Of a DNA stretch of 64,000 nt, positions 49,243 to 57,788 are shown piece after piece. Source of the DNA: Acidimicrobiales bacterium. Lineage in GTDB: Bacteria > Actinomycetota > Acidimicrobiia > Acidimicrobiales > Iamiaceae. The DNA lies in assembly GCA_035630295.1 (NCBI GenBank), contig DASQKY010000051.1:62001-126000 (forward strand). Direction: 5' to 3'. The position numbers and the translations under genes were made by a program. How positions within the stretch are numbered: the stretch's first letter is position 1; every line of letters starts with the position of its first letter. The notes under the pieces were generated by a model that was not told the origin of the DNA, did no database searches, and saw only the letters and a list, made by a program, of their open reading frames with translations.

Positions 49243-50856
49243 ATGGCGCCCGTGCTCCCACGACCGCCCTGGTGGCGTGCCCTGGCCGTCCTGGTGGCGG
49301 TGGCCCTGGTGGCCGGCTGCTCCCGGGGCGACGACGGGGCCACGGCGCCGGCGCCGCCCTCCACCGGCGGCCCGACCGGGTCGGCCGCCCCCACCGGGGG
49401 GCGACCCGGGGACCGGCCGCCGGTCGACGACGGGGGCCCGGCCGACCCCGCGGCCCACGCCACCCTCGGCTCGTGGGAGCGGTGCCGGGGCGCCTTCCAG
49501 TGCGCCACCCTGACCGTGCCCCGGGACTGGTCGGAGCTCGACGGGCCGACCCTGGACCTGGCCGTGATGCGCCGGCCGGCCACCGGCGAGCGCATCGGCT
49601 CGCTGCTGCTGAACCCCGGCGGCCCCGGCGCCTCCGGCCGCGACTTCCTGGAGGGCTTCACCTCCCTGCCCACCGGTCTCGGCGACCGCTTCGACGTGGT
49701 CGCCTGGGACCCGCGGGGCACCGGCGGCTCCCAGCGCATCGACTGCACCTCCGACGAGGAGCTGCTGGGCGCCGAGATCGACCCCACCCCCGAGGACCCG
49801 GCCGACGTCGCGGCCATCCGGGCCGACGCCCAGGAGGGCCTGGACGCCTGCCTGGCCGCCGTCGGGGACCTGCTGGAGGTGGTGGGCACCCGCTCCACGG
49901 TGCGCGACCTCGACGCCCTGCGGGGCGCCCTGGGCGACGACGCCCTCACCTACCTGGGCTACAGCTACGGCACCACCATCGGCCTGGAGTACCTGCGCCG
50001 CTACCCCCACCGGGTGCGGGCCATGGTGCTCGACGGCGTGTCGCTGCCGGGTGTGGACCCGGTGGAGGACGTCCACGTCCAGGCCCAGGGCTTCGAGCGC
50101 ACCCTCGGGGCCTACCTGGCCGCCTGCCCCCGGCGCCCCGGCTGCCCCCTGGGCCAGGACCCCCGGGCCACGCTGGCGGACGTGGTGGCCCGCCTGGAGG
50201 CCGAGCGGGTCCCCGCCTCCTACGCCCTGGGAGCCGACGGCGCCCAGCGGCAGGGCACGGCCGGGGTGGGCGAGCTGTACGTGGCCGTGGCCGTGTCGCT
50301 CTACAGCGAGCAGGGCTGGGGCCAGCTCGACCGGGCCCTGGCCGAGGTGCTGGGCCCCGAGCCGGCGGGCCGGACCCTCCTGTCCCTGCGCGACTCGTAC
50401 TACGGCCGGACCGCGGAGGGCGCCTGGCACGACGACGCCGACGCCCGGGGCGCCATCCGCTGCGCCGACCAGGAGGCCCGGGCGGCCCAGCCCGAGGGCG
50501 ACCCGGCCCTGGCCGACCGCTGGGGGGCCGAGCTGCCGTTCTGGGGCCGCTGGTTCGCGGTCGGCACGCCCGGGTGCTGGGGCCTGCCCCCCGCCACCGA
50601 GCCGTTGGCGACCCTGGCCGACGGGGCCGTGGCCGACGCCCCACCGGTGGTGCTGGTGGGGTCCACCGAGGACCCGGCCACCCCCTACCAGCAGGCCCGG
50701 GACGCCCACCGCGTCGTCGAGGGCTCCCGCCTGGTCACCTACGAGGGGCCCGAGCACACCGCCTACCGCTCCCTCACCGACTGCATCGACAACCCCGTCA
50801 CCGCCTACCTGGTCGCCCTCACCCTCCCCCCCGCCGACCTCCGCTGCCCGGGCTGA
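49243..50856 (+). CDS. TAP-like alpha/beta-hydrolase lipoprotein (tripeptidyl aminopeptidase family)
   Basis: 537 residues. The signal peptide ends in LVAGC, so it is likely a lipoprotein with the lipidated Cys near 26. The hydrolase fold carries NPGGPGASG, WDPRGTGGS, the nucleophile in YLGYSYGTT, Asp in GSTEDPATPY and His in EGPEHTAY. This is the secreted tripeptidyl-aminopeptidase family of Streptomyces and mycobacteria. ATG 49243 is used; no leaderless hexamer is seen. It likely trims extracytoplasmic peptides. Confidence 0.9.
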   Translation: MAPVLPRPPWWRALAVLVAVALVAGCSRGDDGATAPAPPSTGGPTGSAAPTGGRPGDRPPVDDGGPADPAAHATLGSWERCRGAFQCATLTVPRDWSELDGPTLDLAVMRRPATGERIGSLLLNPGGPGASGRDFLEGFTSLPTGLGDRFDVVAWDPRGTGGSQRIDCTSDEELLGAEIDPTPEDPADVAAIRADAQEGLDACLAAVGDLLEVVGTRSTVRDLDALRGALGDDALTYLGYSYGTTIGLEYLRRYPHRVRAMVLDGVSLPGVDPVEDVHVQAQGFERTLGAYLAACPRRPGCPLGQDPRATLADVVARLEAERVPASYALGADGAQRQGTAGVGELYVAVAVSLYSEQGWGQLDRALAEVLGPEPAGRTLLSLRDSYYGRTAEGAWHDDADARGAIRCADQEARAAQPEGDPALADRWGAELPFWGRWFAVGTPGCWGLPPATEPLATLADGAVADAPPVVLVGSTEDPATPYQQARDAHRVVEGSRLVTYEGPEHTAYRSLTDCIDNPVTAYLVALTLPPADLRCPG

Positions 50857-50862
50857 GCGACC

Positions 50863-53619
50863 TCAGCCCGGCGTGTCGGCCAGGAGGGCGACCAGGCCCC
50901 GGCGGCCGTCGACGCCCAGCTCGGCGTAGGAGCGGTGGAGGTGGTTCTCCACGGTGCGCACGGCGATGGCCAGGCGCTCGGCGATCTCGCCGTTGCTGAG
51001 GCCCTCGGCGGCCAGCAGCACCACCTCCCGCTGGCGGGGGCCCAGGCCGGCCAGCAGGGCCCGGGCCGGGGGGACGTCGGCCGGGACGCCCTCGGAGGCG
51101 GCCACGCTGCGGGCCGCCAGCTCCTCGGCGCTGCGGGCCAGGCCCCGGCGGCCCTCGGCCCCGGCCTCGGCGGCCACCGCCCGGGCCACGGCCAGGGCCA
51201 GGCCGTGGGCCCCGACCTCGGCCACCGCGGCCGCCCCGGCCAGGCGCGCCCCGCCGTCGCCGGCCAGGGCGGCGGCGGCGTCGGCCACCCGGGCCCGGTG
51301 GAGCAGGCCGTCCACCCCCTCCGCCGCGGCCAGGCGGGTGGCGGCCGCGGTGGCGGCCCGGGTGGCCGGGGCCGTCACCACCAGCTCGTGCCACAGCACC
51401 ACGGCCACGCCGGCGGCGCCGTCGTCCCAGGCCCGGTCGGCCCCGTCGGCCAGGAGGCGCTCGGCCGCCGTCAGCTCCCCGCCGGCCGCCCGCAGGCCGG
51501 CCCGCAGGCGCAGCTCGTCGGCCACCAGGAAGCGGTCGTCGACGGGCTCGTCGGTGTCCATGCCGTCCAGGGCGGCGAGCATGGCGGCCGCCTCGTCGCG
51601 CCGGCCCTGGCCGGCCAGGGCCAGGCCCAGGCCGATCAGCGCCCACCGGCGCCGGCCCCGGGTCTGCAGGTCACGCTCGATGAGCCGGGCCTCGGCCAGC
51701 CATCGGGCCGCGCTGAGGGCCCGCCCGCCCATCTCCAGGACCCGTCCCCGGGCCCAGGCGGCCACCGCCTGGCCGGTGAGCAGCGAGGCGTCGACCGACC
51801 GGCGGTAGGTGTCCTCGGCCAGGGCCCCGGCCCCGGCCAGGTCGCCGGCCTCGGCCAGGCCCATGATGCGGGTCAGGAGCAGGTTGGTGGCGAAGGTGGC
51901 CCGGCCGAAGCCCTCGGGCAGCCCCTCCAGGGCGGCCAGGCCCCGCTCGGCGTGGGCCACCGCGGCCTCGGGCCGCCCCATCCCGATGAGGCCGGCCCCG
52001 GCCGCGAAGGCGGCCCGGGCCACCTCCCGGGGGTGGCGGGCCTCGGCCAGCAGGTGCTCGGCCTCGGCCACGGCCCGGCGGGGATCGCCGGTGAAGGCGG
52101 CCAGGGCGGCGGCGTCGGCGGCCAGCTCGGCCCGGCGCTCCGTCACCGTCACCGTGGCCGAGGCGGGCGAGCGGCCCAGGGCGGCCGAGGCGTCGCGCAG
52201 CAGCTCCCGGGCCTCCCGGCCCCGCCCCAGCCCCCAGGCCCGGTTGAAGGCCAGGGCCAGGGCGATGAGGCCCACCAGGGAGGCCTCCTCCTCGCCGGCC
52301 GGGGGCGGGCCGCCGGCCAGCAGCGGGTCGACGACCCGGGAGAAGGTCTCGTCCGCGCCGGCGAAGCGGCCCACCGCGTTCTGGATCTCGCCCAGCAGCA
52401 GGAGGGCGGCCACCCCGCCCCCGGCGTCGACGGCCCGGCGGGCCAGGTCCTCGGCCCGGTCGAACTCCCCGCGGCGACGGGCCTCGCGGGCGGCCCGGGC
52501 CAGCAGGTCGGCGGCCACCTCGCCCCCGGCCGCCACCCGCCAGGCCACCACCCGCAGCACGTCGACCTCGGCCCCGTCCGAGGCCTCGGCCGCGTCGGCC
52601 AGCCGCCGGGCGTGGTGCCGGCGGGCGATGGGGCCCAGCCCGGCCCGCAGGGCCTCGCCGTACACCGGGTGCGAGGGCCGCACCACGGGCCGGCCCAGCA
52701 CCGTCTCCCGGGCCACCAGGCCCGAGCGCTCCAGCTGGCCCAGCACGGCCGGGCCGACCAGGGCGTCGGCCAACGGCACGGGCAGCACCTCGGCCACCGC
52801 CACCAGCTCCAGGCCGTCGCGGCCGTCCCGGTCGAGCTGGGCCACCCGCTCGGTGACCACGTCACCCAACCGGCCCAGGGGTCGCTGGCCCTCGTCGAGC
52901 GACCAGATGCCGTCGACCTGGCGGAGGGCACCCCCGCTCCCGGCCGCAGCCAGGGCCTCGCGGAGCAGCAGCGGGTTGCCCCGGGTGGCGGTGGCCAGCA
53001 CCCGGGTGGTGCCCCCGGCCACCGGCCCGCCCAGCGTGGCCACCAGCAGCTCGGCCACACCGTCGTCGTCGAGGTCGCCCAGGGTGATCTGCACGATGCC
53101 CGGCGCCGTCCACGGGGGGCCCAGGGGTGGGTGCGGGCTGCGGGCCGTCCCCACCACCCGGGCCACCCGCCGCTCGACCAGGGCCCGGACCACGCCGTGG
53201 GACTGGGGGTCGAGGAGGTCGACGTCGTCCACCACCAGCAACAGGGGGGCGTCGCCGGCCGCGGCGGCCAGGTCGGCCACCACCCGGTCGACCACGCCGT
53301 CCCGGCGGTCGCCGCCCCGCACCCCGCCGGGGGCGATGGCGGCCAGGGCCCCGAGGGGGATGTCGGCGGTGGCGGCGGTGGCGATGGCTCGCAGCACCAC
53401 GGTGCCGGCCGCGGCCCGGCGGCTCATGACCTCGGCCGCCAGGCGGGACTTGCCCACCCCGATGGGCCCGGCCACCAGCACGCCCCGCCCCTCGGGGGCG
53501 TCGAGCACGGCGGCGATGGCGGCCAGCTCCGGGGCCCGCCCCACCAGCGGGGGCGTGGCCAGGGCCCGCAGCGACGGCGGCTCGGCCGGCCGGTCCACCG
53601 GCTCAGCCCAGGAGGGCAC
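50863..53619 (-). CDS. LuxR-family (LAL-type) transcriptional regulator with AAA ATPase
   Basis: 918 residues. Walker A is GPIGVGKSR near 50-58, Walker B is LLLVVDDVD, and a long TPR-like helical region fills about 300-830. The C-terminal LuxR helix-turn-helix (about 850-905) reads LGPRQREVVLLAAEGLSNGEIAERLAIAVRTVENHLHRSYAELG. Such regulators sense a ligand through the ATPase and TPR parts and then activate genes. GTG 53619 overlaps the end of the NYN gene by 17 bp. The target is unknown. Confidence 0.9.
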   Translation of the reverse strand: MPSWAEPVDRPAEPPSLRALATPPLVGRAPELAAIAAVLDAPEGRGVLVAGPIGVGKSRLAAEVMSRRAAAGTVVLRAIATAATADIPLGALAAIAPGGVRGGDRRDGVVDRVVADLAAAAGDAPLLLVVDDVDLLDPQSHGVVRALVERRVARVVGTARSPHPPLGPPWTAPGIVQITLGDLDDDGVAELLVATLGGPVAGGTTRVLATATRGNPLLLREALAAAGSGGALRQVDGIWSLDEGQRPLGRLGDVVTERVAQLDRDGRDGLELVAVAEVLPVPLADALVGPAVLGQLERSGLVARETVLGRPVVRPSHPVYGEALRAGLGPIARRHHARRLADAAEASDGAEVDVLRVVAWRVAAGGEVAADLLARAAREARRRGEFDRAEDLARRAVDAGGGVAALLLLGEIQNAVGRFAGADETFSRVVDPLLAGGPPPAGEEEASLVGLIALALAFNRAWGLGRGREARELLRDASAALGRSPASATVTVTERRAELAADAAALAAFTGDPRRAVAEAEHLLAEARHPREVARAAFAAGAGLIGMGRPEAAVAHAERGLAALEGLPEGFGRATFATNLLLTRIMGLAEAGDLAGAGALAEDTYRRSVDASLLTGQAVAAWARGRVLEMGGRALSAARWLAEARLIERDLQTRGRRRWALIGLGLALAGQGRRDEAAAMLAALDGMDTDEPVDDRFLVADELRLRAGLRAAGGELTAAERLLADGADRAWDDGAAGVAVVLWHELVVTAPATRAATAAATRLAAAEGVDGLLHRARVADAAAALAGDGGARLAGAAAVAEVGAHGLALAVARAVAAEAGAEGRRGLARSAEELAARSVAASEGVPADVPPARALLAGLGPRQREVVLLAAEGLSNGEIAERLAIAVRTVENHLHRSYAELGVDGRRGLVALLADTPG

Positions 53620-54943
53620 GGAGCTGGGAGATGGACAGGACGTTGCCCCCCCGGGCCCGGGAGCCGGCCCGCACCCGCTCGTCGTTGCTGGCCACCACCA
53701 CGACCCGGTCGGGGGGCTCGGCGTCGACCATGTCCAGGAGCACGTCGTCGGCCTCCACCCCCTCGTCGGTGAAGCGGACCCGCACCTGCCGGGTGACGCC
53801 CTGCACCGACGCCGCCACCCCGTCGAAGACGGCCACCGCCTCGACCCCGGATCGAGCCTCCAGGACGGCCAGGCCGCTCACCAGGCGTTGGCGCTGGTCG
53901 GCCAGCGGGGTGTCGGGCCACATGGCCAGGGAGGCGTTGTAGCCGTCGACCAGCAGGATGGCCCCGGGCCGGCGGACGAGGTGGTCGGCGGCCTCGGCGG
54001 TGTCGTCGTGGATGCCGCCGGGCAGGCGGGCCGGGCGGCGCCGGGCCCGGGCCGGCGGGCGGGCCGGGGGCGACCCCTCCGGGGGCCCGCCGGCCTCGAC
54101 GGCGGCGTCGGGTTCCTCGTCCGGGGCCTCGGTCCCGTCGCCGGGACCGGCCGGCGCCGGTTCGGTCGGCGCCGTCGGCTCGGTCGGCTCGGCCAGGGCG
54201 GCCACCGCGGCCAGGGCGGCGTCCAGGGCGGTCGAGGCGTCGGTGGCCTGGGCCACGGCCCGGGCCAGGGCCGCCCGGTCGACCTCGGCCCGCCGCGCCG
54301 CCTGACCCGTCCCACCCTCTCGCAGCTCCCGGAGCTGCTCGTGGGCTCGGGCGTGGGCCTCCTCCAGCTGCTTCAGGGCCCGGACGGCCTCGGTCCGCTC
54401 GTCCTCGGCGGCCCGGGCCCGGTCCTCGGCCTCGTCGGCCGCCTGGCGGGCCGCGGCCAGGTCCTGGCGGGTGGCGGCCAGCTCCTGCCGGAGGTCGGTG
54501 GCCTCCAGGCGGGTCCGCCCGGCCTGGGCCACGGCCCGGTCCCGGGAGTCCTCGGCCGACCGGCGGGCCCGGCGCTCCCGGGTGAGCTTCTGGCGGACGT
54601 CGGCCTCCTCGACATCGGCCGCCTCCACCTGCACCATCTCCTCCAGGGCCGCCTCCCACCCGTCGGGCCGCTCCAGCCACAGCCGCTGGGCCGGGGTCAG
54701 CTTCTCCAGCTCCACCAGCAGGGCCACCCGGGACCGGAACGGGTCGTCGTCACCGGCCCGGTCGGCGGCGGCCAGGGCCCGGGGGCCGAGGCGGCTCAGG
54801 CGCACCACCGGCCGCAGCGGCAGGGGCACGAGGGACGGGTCGGTCTCCATGTCGTGGCGGGCCACGCCGATGGCCAGCTCCAGGAGGTCGTGGAGCAGGA
54901 CGCTCCGGGCCTTCTGGAGGGACTTGGGGCCGGGGGCCGACAC
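53603..54943 (-). CDS. NYN-domain (YacP-like) predicted RNase with coiled coil
   Basis: 446 residues. An N-terminal helical part (about 1-110) is followed by a long coiled coil (about 110-210) rich in Glu/Arg/Ala, a Pro-rich linker, and a C-terminal NYN/PIN-like domain (about 320-446): ILLVDGYNASLAMW, VAVFDGVA, VEADDVLLDMV and VVVASNDERVR, which carries the acidic metal site. YacP-type proteins are linked to rRNA and tRNA processing. GTG 54943 is 24 bp after the zinc-ribbon gene stop. The coiled coil suggests dimers or a partner; that is inference. Confidence 0.88.
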   Translation of the reverse strand: MSAPGPKSLQKARSVLLHDLLELAIGVARHDMETDPSLVPLPLRPVVRLSRLGPRALAAADRAGDDDPFRSRVALLVELEKLTPAQRLWLERPDGWEAALEEMVQVEAADVEEADVRQKLTRERRARRSAEDSRDRAVAQAGRTRLEATDLRQELAATRQDLAAARQAADEAEDRARAAEDERTEAVRALKQLEEAHARAHEQLRELREGGTGQAARRAEVDRAALARAVAQATDASTALDAALAAVAALAEPTEPTAPTEPAPAGPGDGTEAPDEEPDAAVEAGGPPEGSPPARPPARARRRPARLPGGIHDDTAEAADHLVRRPGAILLVDGYNASLAMWPDTPLADQRQRLVSGLAVLEARSGVEAVAVFDGVAASVQGVTRQVRVRFTDEGVEADDVLLDMVDAEPPDRVVVVASNDERVRAGSRARGGNVLSISQLRALLG

Positions 54944-54967
54944 GGTGCGCTCGGTCCTGGCCGGCCG

Positions 54968-55219
54968 TCAGGCCCCGGCGAGGGCCTCGACCGCGCCGGA
55001 CGGCCCGCACCAGGCGCACTCGACCACCTCGACCACCTCGCCCAGCACCTCCGTGCGCTCCACGGTGAGGTCGCCCCCCACCGTGTAGTGGTGGAAGGCC
55101 CGGGTACGGCGGGTGGCGGTGACGTCGAAGCGGGTGAGGTTGCCGCACGACGTGCAGCGGTAGCGGGTGGGCGGCCGCGGGTCGCCGGTCACGGGGGCCG
55201 AGGGGGAGGGATCGGGCAT
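54968..55219 (-). CDS. Small zinc-ribbon protein
   Basis: 83 residues with two CxxC pairs, RCTSCGNLTRF and VECAWCGPSG, a likely zinc ribbon. Between them is RAFHHYTVGGDLTVERTEVLGEVVEVV. No enzyme motif is seen. ATG 55219 is 8 bp after TACGAT. It precedes the NYN gene and is divergent from the SOS-regulated nuclease. Actinobacterial homologues of this size occur beside DNA or RNA genes, but the role is unknown. Confidence 0.8.
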   Translation of the reverse strand: MPDPSPSAPVTGDPRPPTRYRCTSCGNLTRFDVTATRRTRAFHHYTVGGDLTVERTEVLGEVVEVVECAWCGPSGAVEALAGA

Positions 55220-55227
55220 CGCCCGGC

Positions 55228-55233
55228 ATCGTA
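55228..55233 (-). promoter_or_regulatory. -10 hexamer TACGAT of the zinc-ribbon gene
   Basis: TACGAT is 8 bp before ATG 55219. Confidence 0.45.
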
Positions 55234-55294
55234 CCGACGCGTACCACCCCGACCGGTGCGGGCAGCCGATGACACCGGGATGACCCGTTGACGA

Positions 55295-55308
55295 CGAACA
55301 CAGGTTCG
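55295..55308. promoter_or_regulatory. LexA-like SOS box CGAACACAGGTTCG
   Basis: Matches CGAAC-N4-GTTCG, the actinobacterial LexA consensus. It lies between a TTGACG at 55288-55293 and the -10 at 55312, so LexA would block the nuclease promoter. Confidence 0.7.
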
Positions 55309-55311
55309 CCC

Positions 55312-55317
55312 TAGCGT
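55312..55317 (+). promoter_or_regulatory. -10 hexamer TAGCGT of the DEDDh/GIY-YIG nuclease
   Basis: TAGCGT is 7 bp before GTG 55325, 18 bp after TTGACG. Confidence 0.55.
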
Positions 55318-55324
55318 CGAACAC

Positions 55325-57127
55325 GTGTCCGCCCCCCGCCGCTCCCCCGCCGGGCCCGGGGGGCAGGCCTCCTTCGACGACCTGGGCACCCCCCTGCACC
55401 AGGTCACCTTCTGCGTGATCGACATCGAGACCACGGGGGGCCGGGCCACCGACGGCGGCATCACCGAGGTGGGGGCGGTGAAGCTCCGGGGCGGGGAGTG
55501 CGAGGGCACGTTCCAGACCCTGGTCAACTGCGGCCAGGCCATCCCCCCGGCCATCACCGTGCTGACCGGCATCACCGACGCCATGGTGCTGCCCGCCCCC
55601 CGCCTCGGCCCGGTGCTGTCGGCCCTGCGGGAGTTCGTGGGCGACGCCGTCATCGTGGGCCACAACGTGCGCTACGACCTCGGCTTCCTGAACGCCGCCT
55701 ACGAGGCCCACGGCTCGACCCGCTTCCCCAACCGGTGGGTCGACACCTGCGCCCTGGCCCGGCGCCTGGTCCGTGACGAGGTGCCGAACTGCAAGCTCGG
55801 CACCCTGGCCTCGCGCCTGCGGCTCGACCACCAGCCGTCGCACCGGGCCCTCGACGACGCCCTGGCCACCGGCGACCTCCTCCACGTCCTGCTGGAGCGG
55901 GCCGCCGGGCTGGGGGTGCTGGGCCTGGACGACCTGCTGGCCCTGCCCACCATGGGCGGCCACCCCCAGGCCGCCAAGCTGGCCCTGACCCGGCACCTGC
56001 CCCGGGCCCCCGGGGTCTACCGCTTCCGCGACCGGGGCGGGCGGTTGCTGTACGTGGGCAAGGCCACCGACCTGCGGTCCCGGGTGCGGTCCTACTTCTC
56101 GGGCGACGACCGCCGGAAGGTCGGGCAGCTCCTGCGGGAGGTCGAGGCGGTCGACGCCATCGTGTGCACCAGCCCCCTGGAGGCGTCGGTGCTGGAGCTG
56201 CGCCTCATCCGGGCCCTCGACCCCCGGTTCAACCGCCAGGGCCGGGCCCGGGGCGGGCCGGTGTGGGTGAAGCTCACGGCCGAGCGGTTCCCCCGCCTCT
56301 CCGTCGTGCGCCAGGTGCGGCCCGACGGGGCCGACTACCTCGGGCCCCTGCCGTCGACCCGGGCCGCGGCCCGGGTGGTGGAGGCCGTCCACACCGCGCT
56401 GCCCATCCGGCGCTGCTCGGGCGCCCCGGGCCGGCGGGCCGCCCGCTGCGCCCCGGCCCAGATCGGGCGGGCCCTCTGCCCCTGCGCCGGCGACCTGGCC
56501 GAGGACGAGTACCGGGCGGTGGTGGCGGCCGTGCGGGCCGGCTGGGACGGGCGCCCCGACCTGCTCCTGGCCCCCCTGGCCCGGCGCATGGAGGTCCTGG
56601 CCGCCGGCGAGCGCTTCGAGGAGGCGGCCGAGGTGCGGGACCGGGCCGCCGCGGTGGTGGCCGCGCTGCGGCGGGGCCGGAGGCTGGCCGCCCTCGCCGC
56701 CAGCGGGCGCACCGAGCTGGCCCTGCCCGGGGGGGCCGGCGCCGTGCTCGACGGAGGGGTGCTGACCAGTGCCTGGGGGGCCGACGGCCAAGTGCGGGCC
56801 CTCGACGTGGTGGCCGGCGTGCCGCCCCCGGTGGCCGACGGCCCGGGGGGGCCGGGCACGGCCGCGGTCGACGCCGAGCGCCTGTGCGTGGCCGCCTGGC
56901 TGGACCGGGCCGCCGGTGCCGTCCGGGTGGTGCACAGCGAGGGTGGCCTGGCCTCGGCGTGGCCGGCGCTGCCCCGGTTCCAGGCCCTCCCGCCCCGGCC
57001 CACGGCTCCCTCGGCGCCGGCCGGGGCAGCCGGGGCGGGAGCCGGGTCCGCCCGCGCCGCCGGACGGCGCTCGGGTCGGCCCCGGCCCGAGATCCCCGCC
57101 AGCGCCCTGGCCCGGTCCGGCGCCTGA
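55325..57127 (+). CDS. DEDDh exonuclease fused to a GIY-YIG (UvrC/Cho-like) endonuclease
   Basis: 600 residues. An N-terminal epsilon-type exonuclease (about 25-190) has DIETTGG, VGHNVRYDLGFLN and the closing HRALDDALAT. The central GIY-YIG nuclease (about 225-310) reads GVYRFRDRGGRLLYVGKATDLRSRVRSYFSG. A UVR-like motif follows (LAAGERFEEAAEVRDRAA), then an Ala/Pro-rich C-terminus. Mycobacterial Rv2191 has this layout; its repair substrate is not established. GTG 55325 lies after a LexA-like SOS box, so DNA damage probably induces it. Confidence 0.92.
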   Translation: MSAPRRSPAGPGGQASFDDLGTPLHQVTFCVIDIETTGGRATDGGITEVGAVKLRGGECEGTFQTLVNCGQAIPPAITVLTGITDAMVLPAPRLGPVLSALREFVGDAVIVGHNVRYDLGFLNAAYEAHGSTRFPNRWVDTCALARRLVRDEVPNCKLGTLASRLRLDHQPSHRALDDALATGDLLHVLLERAAGLGVLGLDDLLALPTMGGHPQAAKLALTRHLPRAPGVYRFRDRGGRLLYVGKATDLRSRVRSYFSGDDRRKVGQLLREVEAVDAIVCTSPLEASVLELRLIRALDPRFNRQGRARGGPVWVKLTAERFPRLSVVRQVRPDGADYLGPLPSTRAAARVVEAVHTALPIRRCSGAPGRRAARCAPAQIGRALCPCAGDLAEDEYRAVVAAVRAGWDGRPDLLLAPLARRMEVLAAGERFEEAAEVRDRAAAVVAALRRGRRLAALAASGRTELALPGGAGAVLDGGVLTSAWGADGQVRALDVVAGVPPPVADGPGGPGTAAVDAERLCVAAWLDRAAGAVRVVHSEGGLASAWPALPRFQALPPRPTAPSAPAGAAGAGAGSARAAGRRSGRPRPEIPASALARSGA

Positions 57128-57193
57128 GCCCACCGGGGTGGCGCCCCAGAGGCGAACGGTGGCCCACCCCACGGGCGCGAGCCGGGTCACCGG

Positions 57194-57199
57194 TACCCT
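57194..57199 (+). promoter_or_regulatory. -10 hexamer TACCCT of the 57206-57787 gene
   Basis: TACCCT is 6 bp before GTG 57206. Confidence 0.45.
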
Positions 57200-57205
57200 G
57201 GCCCG

Positions 57206-57787
57206 GTGGACGCCTTGGCCGCCGCCCTGATCGTCGCCCTGGTCCTGACCCTGCTGATGGCGCTGGCCGCGGTGGTGGCCCTGCTGGTCGGCCTGCGGCG
57301 CCTGGAGCGGCGCAACCGGGTCAGCCCCGACGTGCCGTCACCGGCCCCGTCGTCGTGGGGGGCCGGGCACCCGTCGGCCCCGGCCCGGCTCCACCGGCGG
57401 CTGCGCTCGGCGGTGGCCGCGTCCCGGGCCGCCTGCGCCACCGCGCCCTCCGCCCCCCGCCTGGCCGAGCTCACCGCCGAGTTGGAGGCCGAGGCCGTGG
57501 CCCTGGACGGGCAGATCGTGGTGGTGGCCCACCTGCCGGCGCGGAGCCGGCGGGTCCCGTTGGCCGGCCTGGCCGCCCGGGTGCGCCAGGTCGAGCAGGT
57601 GGCGTCGCAGGTGTCCCTGCTGGCCGTCCGGGCCCAGGCTCCGATGGTGGCCGCCGGCCAGGCCTCGGCCCTGGACGAGCTGGCCCGCCAACTCGACCTG
57701 CTGGAGCAGGCCCGCACCGAGGTGGCCGACATCGAGGCCGCGGCCGGCGTGGCTCGCCCCAGCCCCTACGCCGACCCCGGTTCCTAG
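57206..57787 (+). CDS. Conserved hypothetical single-pass membrane protein
   Basis: 193 residues. A hydrophobic segment at about 7-30 (ALIVALVLTLLMALAAVVALLVGL) is followed by RRLERR on the cytoplasmic side, then a Pro/Ser linker and a helical, Ala-rich domain (about 60-180) with coiled-coil-like heptads (LARQLDLLEQARTEVADIEAA). No known domain is recognised. It lies between the nuclease and the convergent trpD. It may tether or organise a cytoplasmic partner. Confidence 0.65.
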   Translation: MDALAAALIVALVLTLLMALAAVVALLVGLRRLERRNRVSPDVPSPAPSSWGAGHPSAPARLHRRLRSAVAASRAACATAPSAPRLAELTAELEAEAVALDGQIVVVAHLPARSRRVPLAGLAARVRQVEQVASQVSLLAVRAQAPMVAAGQASALDELARQLDLLEQARTEVADIEAAAGVARPSPYADPGS

Positions 57788-57788
57788 G

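Noticed and set aside
51809-55291. A 1160-codon plus-strand open frame
   Set aside because: It lies antisense to the LAL regulator and NYN genes, which have clear motifs; the shadow product is Ser/Ala/Arg-rich only.
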